The notes below the pieces were generated by a model. The model was given only the letters and a program-made list of their open reading frames with translations. It was not told the DNA's origin and ran no database searches. A DNA stretch of 55,972 nt from a bacterium (GTDB taxonomy: Bacteria; Patescibacteriota; Minisyncoccia; JAUYLV01), in assembly GCA_030649025.1 (NCBI GenBank), contig JAUSGO010000003.1, positions 1 through 55,972 on the forward strand. Direction: 5' to 3'. The translations under genes and the position numbers were made by a program. Of this stretch, positions 7,062-15,118 are shown in pieces (within the stretch, counting starts at the first letter, position 1; each line of letters opens with the position of its first letter).

Positions 7062-8462
7062 TTATTTTGATTTGATTCTCGGGCCTTGCGGAGTATCGTC
7101 CACGACATAACCGGCCGTTTCTATTTCTTTCCTCAAGCGGTCCGCTTCGTCCCATTTTTTTTCTTTTCGAGCTTTTTCGCGCTCTGTAACAAGTTTTTGC
7201 ACTTCGGCCGAGATCGGCTCCCGTTCTTGTCCAAGGAGTCCAAATCCGAATATTTCATCCACAGTTCTAAGAAATGCTGTAATAGGACCAACGGCTTTCT
7301 GGGAGACTTCTTCTTTCTCAAGTAGCGGATTTGCAACGCGGATAAAGGAGGAAAGAGCGGCGAGTGCTGCAGGAGTGTTGAAGTCATCCTCCATTTTTTC
7401 CAAAAACGCTCTTTCGGTCTCTTCCAGTTTTTTCAGCAAACCACCTTCTGTTTTTTTGCCAGTTTCTACAGCCTTATTTTCTATTAGTTTTTTCGCAAAT
7501 TCCCTGAAACGCTTTAATTGTTCTTCCGCCTGTTTGGCAACTGCTTCCGTGTAGTCTATAGGAGAGCGATAATGCGCGCTTGCGATTATCATGCGGAGCG
7601 TTTCAGGAGCGTGCGCCTTCAAAAAATCTCTAATCGTAAGGAAGTTGCCAAGCGATTTGGACATTTTTGTGTTTTGCACGAGGAGAAATCCGGCATGCAT
7701 CCAATATTTCACCATGGGAGACTTCCCGGAGGCGCTCTCCATTTGCGCAATCTCGCATTCATGATGGGGGAATATAAGGTCTCTTGCGCCGCCGTGGATG
7801 TCATACTGCGCGCCGAAGAACGTATCGGTTATCGCAGTATCTTCAATGTGCCAACCCGGCCTCCCCGCTCCCCAGGGGCTAGGCCATTTCGGCTCTCCTT
7901 CTTTTGCGGCTTTCCAAAGCGCAAAATCATACGGATGCTGTTTTGCCGAATCCGGCTCGATGCGTACGCCTTTGTGGAGTTTTTCAAGTTTTTGGCCGGA
8001 TAGATTGCCATAGGAGGGAAATTTGGAGATGTCGTAATACACATTCCCGCCCGCAACGTAAGCATATTCCCGGCGTATGAGAGTGTTAATTTGGGCGATG
8101 ATGGCTTCGATGTGTTCGGTGGCCCTCGCATAGGTCGTAACACTGAATATGCCAAGCGTTTTCATATCTTCAAAATAGGTTGTCTCGACTTCCCGGGCGA
8201 GCTTTTGCGGGTCTTTTTTGTTCTCGGCGGCTCGCGCGATTATCTTATCGTCTAAGTCGGTGATGTTCTGTACGTAATTTACCTGATAGCCCTGGTGCCG
8301 CAGATACCGCGCGACAATATCAAAAGCGATATAGGTCCGCGCATGTCCAACGTGCGCCAGATCGTACACGGTGGGGCCGCATACAAAAAGATTCACCCTC
8401 TTTCCATTGAGGGGTTTAAATAATTCTTTTTTTCCGCTCAAAGTATTGTAGATGCGAAGCAT
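7062..8462 (-). CDS. cysS: Cysteine--tRNA ligase
   Basis: 466 residues, a class I synthetase. The HIGH box is HVGHART near residue 38 after the zinc-ligand CGPTVYD motif; FPHHECEIAQ supplies further zinc ligands; the KMSKS loop KMSKSLGN is near residue 265; the DALR-type helical C-terminus ends in DTPQGPRIK. It charges tRNA-Cys. Length is normal and the gene stands alone with its own terminator. Confidence 0.97.
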   Translation of the reverse strand: MLRIYNTLSGKKELFKPLNGKRVNLFVCGPTVYDLAHVGHARTYIAFDIVARYLRHQGYQVNYVQNITDLDDKIIARAAENKKDPQKLAREVETTYFEDMKTLGIFSVTTYARATEHIEAIIAQINTLIRREYAYVAGGNVYYDISKFPSYGNLSGQKLEKLHKGVRIEPDSAKQHPYDFALWKAAKEGEPKWPSPWGAGRPGWHIEDTAITDTFFGAQYDIHGGARDLIFPHHECEIAQMESASGKSPMVKYWMHAGFLLVQNTKMSKSLGNFLTIRDFLKAHAPETLRMIIASAHYRSPIDYTEAVAKQAEEQLKRFREFAKKLIENKAVETGKKTEGGLLKKLEETERAFLEKMEDDFNTPAALAALSSFIRVANPLLEKEEVSQKAVGPITAFLRTVDEIFGFGLLGQEREPISAEVQKLVTEREKARKEKKWDEADRLRKEIETAGYVVDDTPQGPRIKSK

Positions 8463-8767
8463 AAAATACTCGGTACTTACCCCAGCACCAAATTTTGCAG
8501 ACCCTATCGCCTTCCACCCCTTCTAAAGTTTTGTCGTCGCCGAGCGTCTTTGTATAAGAGAACTCTCGAGGAGGGCGAAATGCTCCGGTGGAGCATTTCG
8601 CGGGCAACTACTATGCTTCTAGAAAGTGATGGGTGCCCAGGGTGAGCGGGCATGGTGTCCCGATAAGATCGGGACGAGCAAAGCCGAGAGCGGAGCGGCG
8701 TTTTGTCGGCTGGGGCAAAACGACCGCGTCTTTCTGAAACGACCGTACGAATACGGACAGCAAAACT
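8463..8767. other. Intergenic region rich in hairpins
   Basis: 305 bases without a supported gene. It contains the perfect 12-bp hairpin at 8575-8601, a hairpin GTCCCGAT-aa-GATCGGGAC near 8655, and a CGTTTTG...CAAAACG pair near 8698-8730. A -10-like TATTTT touches the cysS ATG, but I do not see a convincing promoter. Confidence 0.5.
8575..8601 (-). repeat. TGCCCGCGAAA hairpin repeat, copy 1
   Basis: Perfect 12-bp arms GCGAAATGCTCC/GGAGCATTTCGC around a 3-nt loop. On the minus strand it is preceded by AGTTGCCC and followed by CCTCC. Related copies occur at 9811-9835 and 11893-11920. Confidence 0.75.
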
Positions 8768-9676
8768 CTAGATCCACTTCCTCTTCTTGAGATACGCCAG
8801 AAGTATCCCGCAAGCTCCGCCGATAAAAAGGAACATGATCCAAAATTGGAAAGGACTGTTGCGAAACGGCGCGTTCGGGGTGCTTAAAATTTGCGGAATG
8901 ATAGCAAAGGGAAGCGCTGCAACGGTGAATATGGTAAGCACTTTCATGATGGTATTGAGCTTATAAGAAAGGAGAGAGTTGTTCGTGTCGTGCAGGGAAT
9001 CGATAGTGTCCTTATAATTTTCGAGCAATCCCCAGATGCGATTGTAGTCGCCAACCAGATCAATGAAGTAGGGCTTGAGCGTTTTTCCAAAAAATGTTTG
9101 TGATTTTTCGATAAGCGATTCAAGCACCAAGAGTTGTGGTCTGATGGTGCGGCGGAAATCAAGAATATCGCGGCGGACAATGGAAATTTCTTCAACGGCT
9201 TCATGCACCTCTCCTCCGAAAATTTTATCCTCCGTAGCAATAATGTTCTGCTCCATGTGTTTCAATTGCGGCAGGAGCGATTGCATGAGTCCGTCGATGA
9301 TATAGTAGAGGAGATGCCCGATGTTGCCGCCAAAATATTTTTTGCATGAGTCTTCTTCAAGTTGGCACTGGCGGAAAAGCGAATCGAACGGCTCGAGAAA
9401 ATCTTCGTAAATAACGGTAACCAACATATCTTTGGCTACGATGATATCTATTTCCTTGTGCACATTTCTGCGCTCCGCTCGAATATAGACGGGGATATGT
9501 ATGACAAAATATAGGTAGCTTCCAAAGTCGTCCACTTTCGGGTGGTAGGTTGGGGTAAGCAGTTCCTCCAGCACCAGTTCGTGAAACTTAAAGTTATCGC
9601 GCAAATAGTCGATGTCCTTTTCTGTGGGGAAGGAGATATTCACCCAGGTTAAGTTGTTATATTTGATTATCTGCAT
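8768..9676 (-). CDS. CorA-family divalent metal transporter, GMN motif lost
   Basis: 302 residues with a long cytoplasmic alpha/beta and helical domain followed by two C-terminal membrane helices (IFTVAALPFAIIPQIL and FWIMFLFIGGACGILLA) and a basic KKRKW tail, the CorA architecture. CorA proteins carry GMN between the helices as the selectivity loop; here the loop reads STPNAPFRNS and has no GMN. The fold assignment is solid, but magnesium as substrate is uncertain. Confidence 0.82.
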   Translation of the reverse strand: MQIIKYNNLTWVNISFPTEKDIDYLRDNFKFHELVLEELLTPTYHPKVDDFGSYLYFVIHIPVYIRAERRNVHKEIDIIVAKDMLVTVIYEDFLEPFDSLFRQCQLEEDSCKKYFGGNIGHLLYYIIDGLMQSLLPQLKHMEQNIIATEDKIFGGEVHEAVEEISIVRRDILDFRRTIRPQLLVLESLIEKSQTFFGKTLKPYFIDLVGDYNRIWGLLENYKDTIDSLHDTNNSLLSYKLNTIMKVLTIFTVAALPFAIIPQILSTPNAPFRNSPFQFWIMFLFIGGACGILLAYLKKRKWI

Positions 9677-9684
9677 AGCATAAG

Positions 9685-9862
9685 CTTTCGTTTTCGGCGA
9701 TCTGCTTCGTTGCGGCCCCCGATTCTCCCTCGTCGTACCACATGAGTACGCCTCGGTTCTCGGCCGCCCCTGAGCAGTCAGTCATATATTGGAACGCATG
9801 GCAACTGCCCGCGAAATGCTCCGCTGGAGCATTTCACCCTTGCATATCATCCAAAAACGAAA
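9685..9862. repeat. 178-bp palindromic element with inner hairpin repeat
   Basis: Outer arms TTTCGTTTTCGG (9685-9696) and CCAAAAACGAAA (9851-9862) enclose a second imperfect palindrome at about 9701-9773 (CTGCT...GGCC...GTAC...GTAC...GGCC...AGCAG) and the hairpin repeat at 9811-9835. It occupies most of the 332-base gap between the CorA-like gene and the next gene and has no coding potential. Confidence 0.55.
9811..9835 (+). repeat. TGCCCGCGAAA hairpin repeat, copy 2
   Basis: GAAATGCTCC-gct-GGAGCATTTC preceded by AACTGCCCGC and followed by ACCC. Flanks and stem match copy 1 read on the opposite strand. Confidence 0.75.
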
Positions 9863-10008
9863 CCATTATTTAAATTCACTTACTTTCTACTTCCTGAAGT
9901 ATACCATATAATAGGTTTCTCGAGCGAATTTTACTTTTCAACAATAAGGTGGTATCAAGGTGGTATTGTGTCGGAACTTTGGATACGACATGACGAAAGG
10001 AGGAGTGT

Positions 10009-10236
10009 ATGGAGAATCCGGTTCCATCCAACCAGTCCCTTGAAAAAAAAGTATGCGCTTTTTTACGCCAGACTAAGCGCATAAAACCAAGTTTGCTGGT
10101 GCATGAACTTTGCAGGGGTTATCGCGGTGAAAAAAGAAAAGCGCGAGAAGATGCAATCAGAAAAGCTATCAGAACCCTGATCGACGTCGGAAAAGTAGAA
10201 GTAGACCTGGATTGGCATATCAAAGTTAAAAAATAA
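10009..10236 (+). CDS. Small winged-helix-like protein, unknown
   Basis: 75 residues, very basic (pattern KKVCAFLRQTKRIKPSLLVHEL, then REDAIRKAIRTLIDVGKVEVD). The predicted three helices followed by a short beta hairpin suggest a winged-helix nucleic-acid binder, but no family is recognised. AAAGGAGG sits 5-6 nt before the ATG. Upstream, GGTGGTAT occurs twice (separated by three bases) at about 9948-9966, a possible regulatory repeat. A terminator lies at 10318. Confidence 0.7.
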   Translation: MENPVPSNQSLEKKVCAFLRQTKRIKPSLLVHELCRGYRGEKRKAREDAIRKAIRTLIDVGKVEVDLDWHIKVKK

Positions 10237-10317
10237 CACTCTCCGCGCTATAGCAGGTTTTCGAAGCGAACTTGACAAATATGCCGTTAAGAGAGTGTGG
10301 ATGTTCTGGCCAACACT

Positions 10318-10346
10318 CCGCCGGTGATTCCCCGGCGGCTTTTTTA
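10318..10346 (+). terminator. Intrinsic terminator
   Basis: CCGCCGG-tgattcc-CCGGCGG followed by CTTTTTT, downstream of the winged-helix-like gene. Confidence 0.9.
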
Positions 10347-10350
10347 TATT

Positions 10351-10527
10351 TAGAGCGAGCCGGTATGAGCTTTTGAGCGGTTTAGCGTAGCATTTGCTAC
10401 GACCATGAACGTTGAGCCGAAAAATTGCGTTGTTTGAGCGAAGCGAGTTCGCAATTTTTCGTTGCGAGGCGCTCTTTGGTCGTCAAATGCGAAGTGTTAA
10501 GCAAAAAAGCTCACACCGGCGAGCGGC
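10351..10527. repeat. 177-bp imperfect palindrome upstream of hrcA
   Basis: The left half (AGCCGGTATGAGCTTTT) and the reverse complement of the right half (CGCCGGTGTGAGCTTTTTT) align along nearly the whole length. The centre is a perfect 12-bp pair CGAAAAATTGCG (10418-10429) with its complement at 10450-10461. It ends one base before the CIRCE operator. Confidence 0.7.
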
Positions 10528-10564
10528 TTAGCACTCTTGACAGGGGAGTGCTAATGGGTATACT
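10528..10564 (+). promoter_or_regulatory. CIRCE operator and sigma-A promoter of the hrcA operon
   Basis: TTAGCACTC - 9 nt - GAGTGCTAA (10528-10554) is a perfect match to CIRCE, the operator bound by HrcA. The -35 TTGACA (10537-10542) occupies the CIRCE spacer and the -10 TATACT (10559-10564) lies 16 nt further, so bound HrcA would block RNA polymerase directly. Confidence 0.95.
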
Positions 10565-10576
10565 GGAGATGTATTT

Positions 10577-11314
10577 ATGTTGCAGACCCAGGAAAAACCC
10601 CGCAGATACGATATTTTACGCATGCTCGTAGACGAGTATGTGGATCTGGCTGAGCCTATCGGTTCAGAGGTGCTTTGCGCAAAGCATCAGCTTTCATGGA
10701 GTTCGGCAACCGTTAGAGGTGATCTTTCGGAGCTTGAAGAGGAGGGATACCTTGCAAAACCTCATGTGTCCGGCGGCAGAATTCCCACCGATAACGCGTA
10801 CCGCAAAATACGCGATGAACTTCTTGAAGATGTTGAAGGCTTTCAGGAGCGCTGGAATCCGTTCAAAGAAGCGCACATATCCTCGAGCACCCTGGGCAGC
10901 TCTCCCAACCGCGTAAGCCTTGCTACGCGCATGCTTGCAGAACTTACGAATCATTTGGTGCTGGGAGGAGTTTTGGAAAAAGACGAACTGAGAGAAGTCG
11001 GACTTCCTTCACTCATCCGCGAGCCGGAATTTGCCGACCAGGAGGCCGTGGCGGGAGTGGCCGCTTTCATGGAACACGTTGCGGAAGAAACTGAAGACGT
11101 TATGGAAAAACTTTTGCGGAATACGTTCGGAGTATTTATCGGCGAAGAAAATACGTTCCGCGAGATCCGTTCGTGCAGTCTGCTTGTTTCAGGATTCCGC
11201 ACCAAAGAAGGCGACCAGGGGTTTTTGGCGATTCTTGGCCCTACGCGCATGCCGTACGAGCGCAACATCGCTTTTTTAGAAAATGTCGCGAATGCGCTTG
11301 GTAAAAGAATTTAA
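10577..11314 (+). CDS. hrcA: Heat-inducible transcription repressor HrcA (short form)
   Basis: 245 residues against about 340 in most HrcA proteins. The N-terminal winged helix is intact (RRYDILRMLVDEYVDLAEP, SSATVRGDLSELEEEGYL, SGGRIPTDNAYR), and the C-terminal signature IGEEN...LAILGPTRMPYERNIAFLENVA is present; the middle domain is shortened. It represses its own operon through the CIRCE box just upstream. The ATG is about 12 nt after the -10 box, leaving almost no leader and no ribosome binding site. Confidence 0.93.
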   Translation: MLQTQEKPRRYDILRMLVDEYVDLAEPIGSEVLCAKHQLSWSSATVRGDLSELEEEGYLAKPHVSGGRIPTDNAYRKIRDELLEDVEGFQERWNPFKEAHISSSTLGSSPNRVSLATRMLAELTNHLVLGGVLEKDELREVGLPSLIREPEFADQEAVAGVAAFMEHVAEETEDVMEKLLRNTFGVFIGEENTFREIRSCSLLVSGFRTKEGDQGFLAILGPTRMPYERNIAFLENVANALGKRI

Positions 11315-11317
11315 TAT

Positions 11318-11821
11318 ATGGCCGACGAACAAAAAACAGAACCTGTTTCCGATGACCTTGCCGCAAAACTCGCCGAGTGCGAAAAAAAACGCGACGAGTA
11401 TCTTGCCGGTTGGCAGAGGGAGCGCGCGGATTTCCAAAATTACAAAAAGGAAGAGACGAAGCGCGCGGGGGAATTGCGAGGCATGCTTACAGAAAATATT
11501 GTGCACGAACTTTTGCCGGTTCTCGACAGTTTTGATATCGCGCTTTATTTTGTTCCCGACGACTTAAGGGGCCACAAATGGATACACGGCACCGAACGGA
11601 TGCACATACAATTTTTGGATACTTTGAAGCGCCAGGGAGTGGAAACCATCAATACCGAAGGTGCTATGTTCAACCCCGCGTTCCACGAGTCGGTTGAAGA
11701 GGTCGCATCCGACAAACCCGAAGGGACTATCGTTGAAGAAGTACAGAGGGGATATATATTGAATGGCAGGACTATTCGGCCTGCGCGAGTGAAGGTGGCG
11801 AAGAAGGGTGCTGGCGTTTAG
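11318..11821 (+). CDS. grpE: Nucleotide exchange factor GrpE
   Basis: 167 residues: an N-terminal coiled coil (KLAECEKKRDEYLAGWQRERADFQNYKK), then a beta domain with the conserved GVETINTEGAMFNPAFHE and GYILNGRTIRPARVKVAK segments. It releases ADP from DnaK. It starts 3 nt after hrcA, within the same CIRCE-controlled unit. Confidence 0.95.
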   Translation: MADEQKTEPVSDDLAAKLAECEKKRDEYLAGWQRERADFQNYKKEETKRAGELRGMLTENIVHELLPVLDSFDIALYFVPDDLRGHKWIHGTERMHIQFLDTLKRQGVETINTEGAMFNPAFHESVEEVASDKPEGTIVEEVQRGYILNGRTIRPARVKVAKKGAGV

Positions 11822-11885
11822 TGGGTGATTATCTGCTCATCCGATTTTTCTCCTGGGCAGCTTTCCATAAATTGGAAACAAGGGA

Positions 11886-11922
11886 ACTGCCCGCGAAAAG
11901 CAAAGCCATTTGCTTTTCGCCC
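11886..11922 (+). repeat. TGCCCGCGAAA hairpin repeat, copy 3
   Basis: Arms GCGAAAAGCAAA/TTTGCTTTTCGC with loop GCCA, preceded by GAACTGCCC and followed by CC. The flanks match copies 1 and 2, while the upper stem differs on both sides so that pairing is kept. Confidence 0.75.
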
Positions 11923-11984
11923 AACAAGGGAGGAGCACGATTCAACCCTCCCAAAGTTAAAGATTCGATCCCTCCCTAATTTAC
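11921..11984 (+). repeat. GGGAGG structured repeat, copy 2
   Basis: Core CAACAAGGGAGG, TTCAACCCTCCCAAAG, GATTCGATCCCTCCCT directly after the hairpin repeat and 22 nt before the dnaK start. No outer stem is visible in this copy. Confidence 0.75.
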
Positions 11985-12005
11985 TAATTTGTGAATTAAA
12001 CATAT

Positions 12006-13925
12006 ATGTCAAAAATACTTGGAATTGATTTAGGAACAACGAACTCCGCCATGGCAATCGTGGAGGGCGGAAAGCCGCGCATTATTGAGAACAAAGAGGG
12101 GAACCGCACAACCCCGTCCATCGTCGCCGTGTCGAAATCCAACGAACGCCCGGTGGGGCTTTTGGCTAAGCGCCAGGCGGTCACCAATCCAAAAAATACC
12201 GTTTACTCCATCAAACGTCTCATCGGGAGGCGCGCTGCAGACGCGGAAGTGGAGCGTGACAAAAAATGGCTTCCGTATGAGATGAGGGGAGCGTCAAACG
12301 GCGGTATTGAGGTAAAATTCGGCGAGGAATGGAAAACCCCGCAGGAGATTTCCGCAATGATACTGCAAAAGCTGAAATCAGACGCGGAAGACCGGCTTGG
12401 AGAGAAAATAACCGAAGCGGTCATCACCGTGCCTGCATATTTCGATGATGCGCAGAGGCAAGCCACAAAAGACGCCGGAGCCATCGCGGGTTTCAACGTG
12501 CGCCGCATTATTAATGAACCAACGGCCGCCGCTTTGGCGTACGGCCTGGATAAAAAGAAAGAAGAGAAAATAGTGGTATACGACTTCGGCGGCGGGACTT
12601 TTGACGTATCGGTGCTTGAAATTGGCGATGATACCATTGAAGTAAAATCCACCGGGGGCGATACGCACCTTGGGGGAGACGATTTGGACCAGCGCATCAT
12701 TGCGTACTTGGTTGATGAATTCAAAAAGGAGCAGGGGATAGATCTCGCGCGTGACCAGCTTGCCGTACAGCGCCTGAAGGAAAGCGCTGAGCGCGCAAAG
12801 CACGAGCTTTCCACGTCCATAGAGACGGAAGTGAATATCCCGTTCATTACGTCGGACGCTTCGGGGCCCAAGCACTTCATTCACAAAATGACGCGCTCCA
12901 AGCTTGAGTCGCTAGTACAGGATTTTATTGACCGCTCCATTGAGCTTACGGGTGAGACCGTAAAAGAAGCCGGGTTTGAGATGTCGCAGATAAACGAAGT
13001 TATTCTTGTCGGCGGACAAACAAGGATGCCTGCGATTCAAGAGGCAGTGAAAAAGCTTTTCGGCAAAGAACCGCACAAAGACGTGAACCCCGACGAAGTG
13101 GTCGCTATCGGCGCGGCTATTCAGGGAGGCATTTTGCAGGGCGACGTGAAGGATGTACTGCTTTTGGATGTAACCCCTTTGTCGCTTGGCATTGAAACAC
13201 TTGGCGGTGTGATGACGAGACTCGTGGAGAAAAACACCACGGTTCCCACCGCAAAGACGCAGGTATTTTCTACCGCGGCCGACAGCCAACCCTCGGTAGA
13301 AATCCATGTACTGCAAGGAGAACGCCCTATGGCAGGAGACAACAAGACGCTGGCGCGGTTCATTCTGGACGGCATTATTCCCGCTCCGCGCGGCATTCCG
13401 CAGGTTGAGGTAGCATTCGATATTGATGCAAATGGGATTCTTAATGTGAAAGCGAAAGACAAGGCGACCAACAAAGAACAATCGGTGCGGATCGAAGCTT
13501 CAAGCGGCCTTTCCAAAGAGGAAATAGAGAAAATGCGCAAGGATGCCGAACTGCATGCGGCCGAGGACGAAAAAAAGAAAGACCTTATAGAAAAAAGAAA
13601 TCTTGCCGAGCAGATAACCTACACGGCAGAGAAAGCGTTGAAGGACGCGGGCGACAAAGTTACGGCAGATGAGAAAAAGCCCGTTGAGGAAAAAATAGAG
13701 GCGTTGAAGAAAGCAAAAGAAGGCGACAGCGTGGATGCAATAAAGAAAGCTACGGAAGAGCTTTCCACGGCTATACAGGCAATAGGGTCAAAACTGTATC
13801 AACAAGGAGACACTCCGAAGAACGATGACCATAACCATGACAATGACAAAAAGAAAGAGGATGACAATGAAAAAGGACCGGAGGGCAAGAATCCCGAAGA
13901 TACAAAGTTCGAGGACGTGAAATAA
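12006..13925 (+). CDS. dnaK: Chaperone DnaK (Hsp70)
   Basis: 639 residues with a normal ATPase domain ([11 protein letters not shown]-type start, [53 protein letters not shown]) and substrate-binding domain ([16 protein letters not shown]). The tail is rich in Asn, Asp, His and Lys. It follows grpE across a 184-nt gap that holds two repeats instead of a promoter I can recognise, so it may be read through from the hrcA promoter. Confidence 0.98.
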   Translation: MSKILGIDLGTTNSAMAIVEGGKPRIIENKEGNRTTPSIVAVSKSNERPVGLLAKRQAVTNPKNTVYSIKRLIGRRAADAEVERDKKWLPYEMRGASNGGIEVKFGEEWKTPQEISAMILQKLKSDAEDRLGEKITEAVITVPAYFDDAQRQATKDAGAIAGFNVRRIINEPTAAALAYGLDKKKEEKIVVYDFGGGTFDVSVLEIGDDTIEVKSTGGDTHLGGDDLDQRIIAYLVDEFKKEQGIDLARDQLAVQRLKESAERAKHELSTSIETEVNIPFITSDASGPKHFIHKMTRSKLESLVQDFIDRSIELTGETVKEAGFEMSQINEVILVGGQTRMPAIQEAVKKLFGKEPHKDVNPDEVVAIGAAIQGGILQGDVKDVLLLDVTPLSLGIETLGGVMTRLVEKNTTVPTAKTQVFSTAADSQPSVEIHVLQGERPMAGDNKTLARFILDGIIPAPRGIPQVEVAFDIDANGILNVKAKDKATNKEQSVRIEASSGLSKEEIEKMRKDAELHAAEDEKKKDLIEKRNLAEQITYTAEKALKDAGDKVTADEKKPVEEKIEALKKAKEGDSVDAIKKATEELSTAIQAIGSKLYQQGDTPKNDDHNHDNDKKKEDDNEKGPEGKNPEDTKFEDVK

Positions 13926-13942
13926 AGTTCTGTAAATAAAAA

Positions 13943-13974
13943 ACCCCCGTACCATTTTGGTTCGGGGTGTTTTT
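13943..13974 (+). terminator. dnaK terminator
   Basis: CCCCG...CGGGG with inner ACC/GGT pairing, followed by TGTTTTT. Confidence 0.8.
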
Positions 13975-13983
13975 GGTGCGGGT

Positions 13984-14355
13984 TTACTCCGTCTGCGGTA
14001 ACCCGATGATGGACCTCACGAACGATTGGCCTTGTAGGAGTTCCCGCAACTTCCATCCCTCGACCAGATGCACTATGCGCGGCGGGGAATGGAAGGTTAC
14101 ATCGACGTAGCCAAGGTAGTGATAAAAATTTCCTTCAAAATAGTAGTAATCGCGTTTACCGCTTGCGGATTGAAACGGCATCTGCAACATTACTTGGCGC
14201 TGACCCGGCTTCGCATCGCTGACAGCTACATCTGCGGCCGTGAAACGATCCGTGTTGAAATCAATGAACGCCGCGATAAGTGCTGCCTGTTCTTGGACGA
14301 TGCCGTATATCTGGCTATCTAGCGCAAGAAACTGCTGTAAAACCTCTGTACTCAT
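13984..14355 (-). CDS. Unknown 123-residue protein
   Basis: A mixed alpha/beta soluble-looking protein with an N-terminal helical stretch (VLQQFLALDSQIYGIVQEQAALIAAFI) and a Tyr/Phe-rich middle (KRDYYYFEGNFYHYLGYVDVTF). It has GGAGGG 6 nt before the ATG. It is the last gene of a three-gene minus-strand cassette between dnaK and dnaJ. I recognise no family. Confidence 0.7.
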   Translation of the reverse strand: MSTEVLQQFLALDSQIYGIVQEQAALIAAFIDFNTDRFTAADVAVSDAKPGQRQVMLQMPFQSASGKRDYYYFEGNFYHYLGYVDVTFHSPPRIVHLVEGWKLRELLQGQSFVRSIIGLPQTE

Positions 14356-14376
14356 GAATGCCCTCCTTCGCTTACT

Positions 14377-14685
14377 TCAGATTGGCTCCACGCTGACCAG
14401 GACCGATTCGGTGCAGCTATCCTGTCCGAGCGGGATGGTCACTGAAGCGCCTGTTCCAAGAACGTTGTAGGTCTTGGCTAGTTCCTTGAGACCCGCCTTC
14501 TCATCGTCGGAGGATAGGCATTTGCCCACGCTCTTGTTCGCGCGGAGCATGACAACTTGGTTCGGGATGACTGTTTCGACGACATAGGGCTTTGACGCAT
14601 TGATTTTCGCGTCCACAACAAAGAACACGGCCAGCACAACAACCACAAAGGCCATGATGAAAATATCCGATAGAGTCATTTTCAA
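14377..14685 (-). CDS. Single-pass membrane protein, pilin-like N-terminus
   Basis: 102 residues from a TTG start (the in-frame ATG at 14679 is the alternative). A hydrophobic helix (DIFIMAFVVVVLAVFFVVDA) is followed by an extracytoplasmic domain of about 75 residues with two cysteines (KCLSS and DSCTE). It carries the leader AAAAGGAGGAACGTACC immediately before the start, identical to the one in front of the 31-residue gene upstream. It may be a minor pilin or envelope component; the family is unknown. Confidence 0.68.
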   Translation of the reverse strand: MKMTLSDIFIMAFVVVVLAVFFVVDAKINASKPYVVETVIPNQVVMLRANKSVGKCLSSDDEKAGLKELAKTYNVLGTGASVTIPLGQDSCTESVLVSVEPI

Positions 14686-14759
14686 GGTACGTTCCTCCTT
14701 TTATTGTTTCAAACTCACATTGACCATTACCGCTCCAGCACAGCTTCCACGGCCAACAC

Positions 14760-14855
14760 TTACAGATACAGAACAGCAATCGCGCCGATGATTAGAATGA
14801 CAGCCACTGTGGTGAGCACCTCAAAAAATATGTATCCGGACTGTTTGAATTTCAA
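14760..14855 (-). CDS. 31-residue prepilin-like peptide
   Basis: A TTG start 6 nt after GGAGGAACGTACC. The product has a short basic leader (LKFKQSG), then YIFFEVLTTVA and a hydrophobic stretch, ending at TAA. The Gly before the hydrophobic run and Glu at position +5 match the type IV prepilin cleavage and assembly motif. There is no globular head. It is either a mini-pilin, a membrane peptide or the remains of a longer pilin gene. The shared leader with the next gene supports translation. Confidence 0.6.
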   Translation of the reverse strand: MKFKQSGYIFFEVLTTVAVILIIGAIAVLYL

Positions 14856-14909
14856 GGTACGTTCCTCCTTTTTATGATGTATTTCCTGAGAAATTTTCCT
14901 AAGTTTCTA

Positions 14910-14938
14910 ATGTTACCATTAAAGCAAGTATCTGTCAA
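14910..14938 (-). promoter_or_regulatory. Promoter of the three-gene cassette, -35 at a mobile-element junction
   Basis: On the minus strand, TTGACA - 17 nt - TAACAT. The TTGACA is made of the TCAA duplication beside element B1 plus two more flanking bases, right next to the element's GGGGG end. Confidence 0.6.
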
Positions 14939-15069
14939 CCCCCACACTAATAGTAGGCACTTAGTGAATACACACGCATATCAAAAGTTTTGTTTTTGAG
15001 AAAATTTTTCTTTTGCCACAGATACTATTTGCGGCGCTCTGCGCCGTCAGCCCACTATTAGTGTGGGGG
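14939..15069. mobile_element. Palindromic element B1
   Basis: 131 bp with perfect 16-bp inverted ends CCCCCACACTAATAGT/ACTATTAGTGTGGGGG and 4-bp direct flanks TCAA (14935-14938, 15070-15073). A GGCGC-tct-GCGCC hairpin lies just inside the right end. The gap of 263 bases between the 31-residue gene and the next gene is mostly this element. Confidence 0.85.
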
Positions 15070-15118
15070 TCAATAGCTCGCGTGTTTGATGTAAAAAGTG
15101 TATACTTGAATTATCTGC

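Noticed and set aside
12203-12880. A 225-codon minus-strand open frame
   Set aside because: It lies wholly inside dnaK on the opposite strand and has no family features.
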